Below, one piece after another: positions 1 to 5,996 of a stretch of DNA of 16,126 nt. How positions within the stretch are numbered: the first letter of the stretch is position 1; each line of letters begins with the position of its first letter. Below the pieces are notes generated by a model. The model ran no database searches, was not told the origin of the DNA, and saw only the letters and a list, made by a program, of their open reading frames with translations. Both the position numbers and the translations under genes were made by a program. The DNA comes from CAYFJO01 sp964343305. Lineage in GTDB: Bacteria; Planctomycetota; Planctomycetia; Pirellulales; Pirellulaceae. The stretch spans positions 1-16,126 of the forward strand of contig CAYFJO010000237.1 of the NCBI GenBank assembly GCA_964343305.1. The letters are read 5' to 3'.

Positions 1-89
1 TCTAACTCGACTCTCCACGCTAGCACTCAAACCGCAAAACCACCCCTTTTTCTTGGGACTGGGCAGATCGCACCCCTCTCATGTTGGGG

Positions 90-1445
90 TTACCTCTTGT
101 ATCTATCTGCGCTTGTGTTGACGTCGTTTTCCCACCGATTCCAGGCTGCGGTGAGTTGCTTCACCCGTTCAGGATTCTCCGTAACGAGGTTGTGCTGCTC
201 GCCGAGATCGTCATCCAGGTTGTAAAGTTCCGTTCGGTTGCCGTTGCGGTAGAGCTTCCAGGGACCACTACGAACTGCCGACTGGGAACGGGCTCGCCAG
301 AAGAGCATGCGGTCGGGTAGCGGCTCGTCCGCAAACAAGTGGGGTCCAAGATCGATTCCGTCCGTTTGAACGTCGGCACTGTCAACACCTGCCAGGGTAG
401 CAATCGTCGGCAGTAGATCGACGCTGTGCGCCGTTGCCGCTGACACGGTCGGTTTGATCCTGCCGGGCCACGAGATGATTGTCGGAACTCGGTGGCCGCC
501 TTCGTAAAGCTGTGTCTTCTGACCACGCAACCGCCCGTTGCTGGAGATGTTTTTGAACCTCGGCCCGTAAGTCAGATAGCCACCGTTGTCGGAGGTGAAG
601 ATCAGCAGCGTGTTGTCTGTGAGTTTCCATTTCTCCAAAGCCGCAACGATCGCCCCCACGCTCTGATCCAGTGACTCGACCATTGCTTTGACGTGCGGGG
701 CAACATTTCCTGGATCGGGAATGACTCCCCACTTGTCATTGTGGTAGCTCTTTCCCTTGCGACGATGCGGCGGGTCGCTCGGCCCCTGCCAGGGAAAATG
801 AATCGCCAGATGCGGCACATACAGAAAAAACGGCTGGTCGCGGTGAGACTTGATGAACTCCACGCTGTATTGCGTGAGCAGGTCCGTCGTGTAACCCTCG
901 GCCATTTCGATCCGGTTGTTGTGCCACCAATCTTCGTTGCCGGAGCGATCGATATGCGTATGGAAATCGCCGTCGCCCGAACCGAGTCCACGAAACACAT
1001 CAAAGCCCTGGCTCGTGGGCAACCACGGAAGCTGATAGCCCAGATGCCACTTGCCAAAGCAAGCACTTGCGTAACCCTGCTGCTTCAATTCTTCGGCGAT
1101 GGTCACCGCTTTGTGGGGCAGCCCGCGGTCGCGATGACTTTTGCCAGAAAGAGCGGTATCGAACATCCTGCCGAATCGCTGCTGATACTGCCCGGTCAGC
1201 ATCGCAGCCCGCGTCGGCGAACACATCGGACCGGCGGAATGAAAGTCCGTGAAGCGAACGCCGGATACCGCCAATGCGTCAATGCTCGGCGTCTTGTTAA
1301 CCTTGCTGCCGTAACAGCCGACATCGCCATAGCCCAGATCGTCGGCGACGATCAGCACGACGTTCGGCTTATCCGCGCCGAACGCATTCGCGGTCTGACA
1401 ACACGCCGCGAGGCAGAGAATCGATCTGGCGAGCAGCGTTTTCAT
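90..1445 (-). CDS. Secreted sulfatase (formylglycine-dependent, arylsulfatase-like)
   Basis: A 451-aa type I sulfatase that hydrolyses sulfate esters, probably on a polysaccharide, after export. Residues 1-24 form a signal peptide (basic start, Leu/Ala/Cys-rich core, ending near AFGA), so it acts in the periplasm or outside. The alkaline phosphatase/sulfatase fold is clear: metal-binding VADDLGYGD (Asp35, Asp36), signature CSPTRAAMLTG with Cys75 as the residue converted to formylglycine, GKWHLG (Lys132, His134), His216, and SDNGG (Asp286, Asn287). The C-terminus has the usual ELYNLDDDLGEQHNL strand. Length is normal and no key residue is missing. The ATG overlaps the stop of a 25-codon ORF (ATGA), and a weak GGGAAG lies about 9 nt upstream. 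Family assignment is firm; the sulfated substrate is unknown. A sulfatase-maturating enzyme must be encoded elsewhere. Confidence 0.95.
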   Translation of the reverse strand: MKTLLARSILCLAACCQTANAFGADKPNVVLIVADDLGYGDVGCYGSKVNKTPSIDALAVSGVRFTDFHSAGPMCSPTRAAMLTGQYQQRFGRMFDTALSGKSHRDRGLPHKAVTIAEELKQQGYASACFGKWHLGYQLPWLPTSQGFDVFRGLGSGDGDFHTHIDRSGNEDWWHNNRIEMAEGYTTDLLTQYSVEFIKSHRDQPFFLYVPHLAIHFPWQGPSDPPHRRKGKSYHNDKWGVIPDPGNVAPHVKAMVESLDQSVGAIVAALEKWKLTDNTLLIFTSDNGGYLTYGPRFKNISSNGRLRGQKTQLYEGGHRVPTIISWPGRIKPTVSAATAHSVDLLPTIATLAGVDSADVQTDGIDLGPHLFADEPLPDRMLFWRARSQSAVRSGPWKLYRNGNRTELYNLDDDLGEQHNLVTENPERVKQLTAAWNRWENDVNTSADRYKR

Positions 1446-1519
1446 TTCAACGACTTCCCATCAATCAGTCTATCCAGATCGTCGAGCGCCACTTTCACAA
1501 CTTCCAGGGTGTGTTTCAT
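1442..1519 (-). CDS. Candidate 25-aa small ORF, overlapping the sulfatase start
   Basis: This ORF starts at ATG 1519 and reads MKHTLEVVKVALDDLDRLID before ending in GKSLK. Its TGA overlaps the sulfatase ATG by an ATGA junction. Its own ATG in turn overlaps the TGA of a still shorter frame ending in RYKPEL. The peptide is helical in character (alternating Val/Leu/Asp) and matches no family I recognise. It may be a leader peptide for translational coupling, the C-terminal end of a decayed gene, or chance. Support is only the overlap geometry, so confidence is low. Confidence 0.3.
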   Translation of the reverse strand: MKHTLEVVKVALDDLDRLIDGKSLK

Positions 1520-1795
1520 AGTTCCGGTTTGTATCGGACGTTCACTTCGCGGGTGGGGACACGACAACTCCGTGTTCTATTCGGGTTTTGTCGCTCATTT
1601 GTTTGTGCTCAAAGTATAGTCAAACTCCACGTGGTCTGGACCGACACGAGTGATTGCGCATTGTGGTTCTGAACGCCCGTACTGCTCCGTGGCGGTGGGC
1701 CGCTTTGACATGCCGCACTTTCTTGCGGCAAACATTAGGACAAAACGTAGTTTCCCCAACTCGCTGTTTGAAACACGTTGTAACGGCTTGTTCCT
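1520..1795. other. Gene-free spacer between divergent sulfatase and DUF1080 remnant
   Basis: No supported gene, apart from more tiny frames on the minus strand (for example an 18-codon ORF starting MSDKTRIEHG near 1600). On the minus strand a TATACT resembles a -10 box near 1613-1618, about 170 bp upstream of the sulfatase start. An 8-bp palindrome CCACGTGG lies at 1628-1635. On the plus strand TTGACA at 1705-1710 is followed by a perfect hairpin at 1711-1730. None of these is strong alone. Confidence 0.4.
1711..1730. promoter_or_regulatory. Perfect 7-bp hairpin directly after a TTGACA box
   Basis: TGCCGCA (1711-1717), a 6-nt loop, then TGCGGCA (1724-1730). It begins immediately after TTGACA (1705-1710), so it would fill the spacer of a plus-strand promoter aimed at the DUF1080 remnant. 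There is no T-run on either side, which argues against a terminator. Whether it is an operator or a chance hairpin cannot be decided here. Confidence 0.25.
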
Positions 1796-2224
1796 GTGCG
1801 CTTCGATGAAACCGATCGCAAGTACGGCGACTTTGTTCTTGATCTGGAGTTCAAGTTTAATGCAAAGGGCAACTCCGGCGTCTTCATGCGAGTGGGTGAT
1901 CTCAAAGACCATGTGAAAAGCGGTTTTGAAGTGCAGATCCTTGACACACACGGCAAGAAGAAACTTGGCGCTCATGACTGTGGTGGAGTGATCAACACAT
2001 CGGCACCGTCGAAAATGGTGGTGAAACCCGCGGGCGAGTGGAATCGCTATACCATCACCTTGAAAGGCAACCATCTGCAGGTCGTCCTGAATGGCGAGCA
2101 GATTCAGGATTTCGACTTGAGTCAAACGAAGCTCAAGGACCGGCCAGCCGAGGGCTACATCAGCTTCCAGGACGAAGCCAAACGAATCTGGTATCGCAAC
2201 GTTTGCATCAAGAAGTTGAAGTAA
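1796..2224 (+). pseudogene. N-terminally truncated DUF1080 (3-keto-disaccharide hydrolase-like) remnant
   Basis: The frame opens after a TAA at 1781, with GTG 1796 as the only early start, and gives 142 aa. It matches the second part of a DUF1080 jelly-roll domain: YGDFVLDLEFKF, then NSGVFMRVGD, then FEVQILDTHG, a GEWNRYTITLKG strand, and a terminal IWYRNVCIKKLK. Missing are the signal peptide and the first strands, including the LFNGKDLTGW-type motif that complete members carry, roughly 80-100 residues. I find no frameshifted copy of that part upstream, so the 5' end appears deleted near 1796. A cytoplasmic partial product is possible but unlikely to be functional. It is not a copy of the intact DUF1080 gene at 10161-10928, which has a different loop structure (long insertion before NADSGIFLRG). 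Confidence 0.8.
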
Positions 2225-2657
2225 CGCTGGTATGGGGTGGTCGGACCAGTAACCAACAGGAAATGAAGTGAATCGCTCTTAAGGGTCGGCCCATAACTCG
2301 ACTGACAAATGGAACACGTTTCGTGGAGCACCGTAGTAGTGCCACATAACCTTATGACAAGCAAGCTAAGACAATTCAACGCGCCTCTGTCGATTTTGTG
2401 CCTGATTAATTCAACGAATTTCGGGACAGTTGCACAGCAGTCTAACTCGCTCAGGACACGCTCACCTTGATCGTCTTGGCATTTCGTGTTCGTGACTCAG
2501 GATTCTTTTTGACCTGAGCACCCAAGCGGCATGCAGCTTCTGCACCCTGACGCGACCTTGGTCACGAGCGGGTACGGTCTTCAGTGCCGAAACCAGACAA
2601 TCTCGCGCCATCAATCTGATTCACCAGTCGGCCGATCCTGGTTGCGCGAACTCAACC
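2225..2657. other. Gene-free stretch downstream of the DUF1080 remnant
   Basis: Short frames in this stretch show no recognisable domain, and there is no good start context. There is no clear terminator for the remnant. A 5-bp hairpin (GGTTG/CAACC) lies at about 2640-2657, directly beside the 3' end of the outer group II intron, and may belong to the exon side of its insertion site. Confidence 0.5.
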
Positions 2658-2715
2658 GTGACTGGGTGGCCGTGGGTGGTTGCCGACCCACGGCTCCGAC
2701 AGATCCGTACGTGCG
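2658..2715 (-). mobile_element. Outer group II intron remnant: 3' half of domain V plus domain VI
   Basis: On the minus strand this begins CGCACGTACGGATC (2715-2702), the 3' half of a domain V. It continues into a domain VI-like hairpin with a perfect 9-bp stem GCCGTGGGT (2694-2686) / ACCCACGGC (2677-2669). The strand then runs CACCCAGTCAC, giving a probable intron end near 2658; the exact end is uncertain. The 5' half of the same domain V lies at 5107-5126, on the other side of the inserted inner intron. Confidence 0.75.
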
Positions 2716-2775
2716 GTAGGGTAGGCGGCCAGCGAGCTGCTTCCAAACGGAACGCTTTTCCAACCGTCCCCCTCA
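2716..2775 (-). other. Inner intron domain VI with branch-point A
   Basis: Directly after domain V the strand reads GGGGGACGG and closes with GGCCGCCTACCC. GGG pairs with CCC, and GGACGGTTGG pairs with CTGGCCGCC around a bulge. The A in CCTACCC (2722) stays unpaired, 7 nt from the 3' end, the position of the lariat branch point in group II introns. Confidence 0.8.
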
Positions 2776-2810
2776 GAACCGCTCGTGAGTCTTTCGATCT
2801 CAAGCGGCTC
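2776..2810 (-). other. Inner intron domain V (catalytic hairpin)
   Basis: The minus strand reads GAGCCGCTTGAG, then a GAAA loop, then CTCACGAGCGGTTC. GAGCCGCT pairs with AGCGGTTC, a 2-nt CG bulge follows, and TGAG pairs with CTCA under a GAAA tetraloop. This is the standard domain V form, about 35 nt, and lies only 10 nt after the reverse transcriptase stop codon. Confidence 0.9.
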
Positions 2811-2819
2811 GCCAGTGAT

Positions 2820-4598
2820 CTATTCCTTGCCACTTTGAGGTCCATGAATCTCATGGTGGCAGTGTTGGCAGACGACCAAAGTCTTGCGGCGGCGAGCAGC
2901 CATCCGCTTCATCCAGTGCGGTTTAGCGCTCTGACCTGGCCTGCTGACGTCTGCGAGTTTGTGGATATGGTGAACTTCACAGTCACCTTCCGCTCCGCAT
3001 AGTTCGCATTTGTCAGCCAATAGACGTTCCACGATCTCACTACGACCGCTGTAGACTCTTTTGGGTTTGTCGTTGAGATCTGCAAACTTCTGCCATCGCA
3101 GTTCAATGCCTCCGAATCTAGCCACCAATGGTTTCTTCTTCAGTCCGCGATCGATGACAACCTCCAGGACCTTTTGTGGTCCGTGTGGAAGCTCCACCGT
3201 TGCGCTGTACCTTCGCTGAACATCACGAACGGAAGTTCGAAACTTGTTCGTTAGTGTTCTGAGCAGAGAGGTTTGCGCGATCCAGTGGAGTCGCCATAAC
3301 CGATGGACGTTGAAGGCCATCAGATAGTAGTTGACAACGCCCCGATACTCCGCCTGATATTGGGCTACGATACTAAAGTCCGTATCGTTGATCCGTTCAG
3401 GAAGATGAATCGGTTTTCCACGTCGCATATATCGGGCACATTGGTTACGGATGACCGCCGCTGGAACCTTGAGTCCCGGAGCACCATTGATGCAGCGATG
3501 ACCACGATGGTCATGTTTGTCATCGGCATCCAGGGTAACGATTTCGTAGCCCAAAAACTTTGCCGCTTCCGTGCGTGCATTAGTAATCAACGTCTTCTCT
3601 TGGGACAGTTCAAGCTTGAGATCGTTCTCAAGAAACCGCCGCAAATGAAGTTTGATCTCATCTGCTTCCTGCCGTGGACCACTGAAACCCAGAAGGAAGT
3701 CATCCGCGTATCGAACGTACCTCAGCCGACGAAAGTCCGGATCGTTGGGGTCCCGGGAAGGCAAGCGTTGTGCCTGTTGGCGCAGTCGTTTGGCCTCGTC
3801 GTGACGACCAGCTTTCTTTTCCTTTGCAGCTTGCCGAAGTAGCGACATGTACGGCGGATAACGCTTCCGTCGATTCCCTCGGTGGTACATCGGAACCAGT
3901 ACCTTGTCGACATAGCTGTCCAACTTATCGAGATAGATATTCGAAAGGATGGGGCTGATCACACCGCCCTGTGGACTTCCACTGAGGGTAGTGTGGTACT
4001 GCCAGTCTTCCAAGTATCCGGCCTTGAGCAAGTTGGCAATCAACCTCAGCAAACGGTTGTCGTGAAGCCTCTCGCTGAGAATCGACAGCATGACCGAATG
4101 GTCAAGCCGGTCGAAACATTGAGCGATGTCTCCCTCAATGAACCATTTGACTCCTCTCCAGCGCTGGGTGATATCTCCGAATGCAGTGTGGCAACCCAGT
4201 CGAGGCCGGAATCCATGTGAATGTGAATTGAACTGCGGTTCATAGTATGCGTCCAGTATCGAACGCAAGACTTCTTGAAGCAGTTTATCCGACCATGTCG
4301 GCAGCCCGAGCGGACGAAGCTTTCCCGACTTTTTGGGAATGTAAGTTCGTCGAACTGGCGTCCATCGATAACGTTCATGACGCAAGAGGTCGATGATCGT
4401 ATCGATTTTCCGCATCGACATGGCATCCACGGTTTCCGACGTAGATCCTGGTGTTAACGCACCGTCGTTTCGATAGATTCTTCCATAAGCACGTAGAAAG
4501 AGGTCGGGGTTGTACAATTGCCGATAGACTCGTTCCAAAGGCAGCCCTTGTCTGCCACGCTCTTGGATGATCCCCAATATCGTTTCGGCGTCTCGCAT
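2820..4598 (-). CDS. ltrA: Group II intron reverse transcriptase/maturase with HNH endonuclease domain
   Basis: A 592-aa intron-encoded protein that helps its own intron fold and splice, then copies it into DNA. The RT domain is complete: RT-0/1 region with TYIPKKSGKLRPLGLP (85-100), HGFRP (128-132), GDIAQCFDRLDH (156-167), SPQGGVISPILSN (208-220) and catalytic YADD (297-300). The maturase (X) thumb region covers about 360-510. A C-terminal HNH nuclease has a CELCG zinc knuckle (Cys531, Cys534), EVHHIHKLAD (His543, His544) and CQHCHHEIH (Cys577, Cys580, His585), giving second-strand cleavage ability. There is a charged insertion (about 240-290) between RT blocks 4 and 5, as in several bacterial lineages. 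The ORF sits in intron domain IV, ending 10 nt before domain V. ATG 4598 is preceded by AAGGTACGCGAG, a weak ribosome site. No frameshift or stop; it looks active. Confidence 0.96.
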   Translation of the reverse strand: MRDAETILGIIQERGRQGLPLERVYRQLYNPDLFLRAYGRIYRNDGALTPGSTSETVDAMSMRKIDTIIDLLRHERYRWTPVRRTYIPKKSGKLRPLGLPTWSDKLLQEVLRSILDAYYEPQFNSHSHGFRPRLGCHTAFGDITQRWRGVKWFIEGDIAQCFDRLDHSVMLSILSERLHDNRLLRLIANLLKAGYLEDWQYHTTLSGSPQGGVISPILSNIYLDKLDSYVDKVLVPMYHRGNRRKRYPPYMSLLRQAAKEKKAGRHDEAKRLRQQAQRLPSRDPNDPDFRRLRYVRYADDFLLGFSGPRQEADEIKLHLRRFLENDLKLELSQEKTLITNARTEAAKFLGYEIVTLDADDKHDHRGHRCINGAPGLKVPAAVIRNQCARYMRRGKPIHLPERINDTDFSIVAQYQAEYRGVVNYYLMAFNVHRLWRLHWIAQTSLLRTLTNKFRTSVRDVQRRYSATVELPHGPQKVLEVVIDRGLKKKPLVARFGGIELRWQKFADLNDKPKRVYSGRSEIVERLLADKCELCGAEGDCEVHHIHKLADVSRPGQSAKPHWMKRMAARRRKTLVVCQHCHHEIHGPQSGKE

Positions 4599-4821
4599 CT
4601 CGCGTACCTTGACGAGTTGGTAATCAGATCACCTGTCTTCCTTCGCCATGTAGTGGGCTCTCCCCACCTCGGACTACTACGAAGACTCCGTCACCATAGG
4701 ACTCTCGTCCCTTAGGCGATCCCGCGTTCCGTTGGTGCTGAACATCCTAGCGCGACTTAGGCGCCCCACTCATCCCCTTGAATGAAGTCACTCTTCATCG
4801 CCCAACCGGTCGGAGGTAGTA

Positions 4822-4842
4822 GGCCGCAATGCGCGGACGGCC
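4822..4842 (-). other. EBS1 hairpin of inner intron (exon-binding site)
   Basis: The minus strand forms GGCCG (4842-4838), an 11-nt loop, and CGGCC (4826-4822). The loop contains CGCATT (4833-4828), which pairs with the last six bases of the 5' exon, AATGTG (5112-5107), over all six positions with one G-U pair. A loop-borne guide complementary to the adjacent exon is the hallmark of EBS1 in domain I. It supports both the 5' border and target recognition of a domain V sequence. Confidence 0.7.
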
Positions 4843-5106
4843 AACTCCTGGTGGCGTTGCTGTTAGACGCTGTAGCAACGAGCGTGCGCTTGCGCCGCTG
4901 GGGATTAGGATTCAGGCAGTTTAGCTTTCGCCTTATCGCGCGGGTCTTGCAGGACGAGACCTTCAGCGTCTTCCAGTCACTCCCGCTTTTACAACATGCT
5001 CTTGTCCCCACCTCCTTTCGGATTCAGGTTAGTTGATGACCCAAGAACATTCCTCCGAGTTCCTCCTGGCTACGCCAGGGATTCAGCACCGCGTTACGCG
5101 GCGCAC

Positions 5107-5300
5107 CACATTAGCGCATACGGTTCCTCGAATCATGGATTCGCTGCGTGTCTGAACGTCGAACGGACAGTGCGAACCGGAGCAAGCGGGTAGCGCCGGA
5201 GGATGCCACAGAATTTCTCCCAGGTCATCGAGCGAATGCGATTGCGGCGATTAAGCCACTTTCGCCAACGTGGCCCGACCTCGTGAAGAAACCGTGTCAG
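5107..5300 (-). mobile_element. Outer group II intron remnant: end of RT ORF and 5' half of domain V
   Basis: On the minus strand the last ~54 codons of a group II intron RT (ending HAANP, stop TGA at 5133-5135) run straight into a domain V start, GAACCGTATGCGCTAATGTG (5126-5107). There the inner intron interrupts it. In this lineage the RT stop sits close to domain V, so the order is as expected. Homology seems to begin near 5300; the rest of the RT and all of ribozyme domains I-III are absent, so this copy cannot splice by itself. Confidence 0.8.
5133..5300 (-). pseudogene. C-terminal fragment of a second group II intron reverse transcriptase
   Basis: The frame (open back to ATG 5378, and further to a TAA at about 5462-5464) carries the conserved C-terminal tail of group II intron RTs. 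From about residue 28 of the ATG-started frame it reads TRFLHEVGPRWRKWLNRRN, then MTWEKF, then LRRYPLAPVRTVRSTFRHAA. All RT blocks with catalytic residues are missing. Residues before the tail (AALYGLVQAV region) are not recognisable as RT and probably reflect sequence on the far side of a deletion or 5'-truncated insertion. The tail differs from the C-terminus of the neighbouring HNH-bearing RT, so the two introns belong to different lineages. It is not expected to be functional. Confidence 0.75.
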
Positions 5301-5996
5301 TGATCCCGAGTTCCAATCCGACGCCGGCAGGACTGCTTGCACCAGACCATACAGTGCAGCAGCGTGGCCCTTGGTCATCGAAAGGCAAAGGCTCCCACGA
5401 TGGGTCTTTCGACGCTCAATAGCATGGCTTCCGGACTCGCTGTCTACGCTTCGCCGAGCGAGTTACCCCAACTCGACGCAAGACTCGCTTCCAGTTGCTG
5501 GTCAGGCTCTGCTGGGCGGGCTTCTCACCCGCAGGGTTCCGATGAAAGGTTTTAAAGCTGTAAATTACATCTCATCCCCCTTGCCCAGGCTTGCTTGGCG
5601 CAAGCGATGTGACCCACGCAGTTTTTGGATGCACTCAAACTTCATCGGTCGTGGACACCGACGCGAGTTTGAGACTCTGCTTAGCCGCTTCCCCGAGTTC
5701 TGCTGTAAGAGAACTGTCGTCGATGAAGCCACCGAGGCAGCTTTGCCCATTTGCCTTTCTCGTCACACCCCACGGCCTCGGGACTTGGCCCCAATATGAA
5801 TGTCTAATTGGCCACTGCTGGCCAGCCGCGAAACGGCCAAAATGGTGTAATTCCGTTCAGCGCGAAACTCGCTGGAGCGCGACACCTAGATGACACATCG
5901 TTTGGCAGACGAGTTTGACGAGTTGAGCTTTCGCAGCGGTCACCAAGGCGAGTGCACGCAGGCGAATTGCCAAAGTGGTTGCCTTCGTGCGACCAG
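5301..5996. other. Gene-poor region between intron remnant and kinase gene
   Basis: About 700 bases without a gene I can support. Frames overlap on both strands; the longest is a 142-codon plus-strand frame at 5371-5799, and there is a 61-codon minus-strand frame at 5565-5750. None has a recognisable domain, a good start context or a signal sequence. Small palindromes occur (TGGCC/GGCCA around 5811-5826). No terminator was identified for the kinase gene that ends at 5997. This may be decayed coding sequence or a dispersed repeat. Confidence 0.45.

Larger units (their letters stand above)
2716..5106 (-). mobile_element. Complete group II intron (inner), 2391 nt
   Basis: Read on the minus strand, the intron starts GTGCGCCGCG at 5106, the canonical GTGYG 5' end, and ends CCTACCCTAC at 2716 (AY end). 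It contains a ribozyme 5' region of about 500 nt (domains I-III), a reverse transcriptase ORF in the domain IV position, a clear domain V (2776-2810) and domain VI with a bulged branch A at 2722, 7 nt from the 3' end. EBS1 in a hairpin loop (4828-4833) pairs with the six 5'-exon bases AATGTG (5112-5107). Removing exactly this interval rejoins a 34-nt domain V of another group II intron, which confirms both borders independently. All parts needed for splicing and retrohoming look intact. Confidence 0.93.

Noticed and set aside
693..1619. 308-codon plus-strand open frame
   Set aside because: It lies antisense over the sulfatase, whose motifs and signal peptide are unmistakable. The antisense translation has no domain and arises from codon bias on the other strand.
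2669..2694. Strong 9-bp hairpin as a rho-independent terminator
   Set aside because: No T-run follows on either strand, and its place directly after the domain V 3' half fits domain VI of the outer intron better.
5371..5799. 142-codon plus-strand frame as a gene
   Set aside because: Rich in Arg/Ser/Pro, no domain, no ribosome site, competing frames on both strands. It is kept only as part of the unassigned block.
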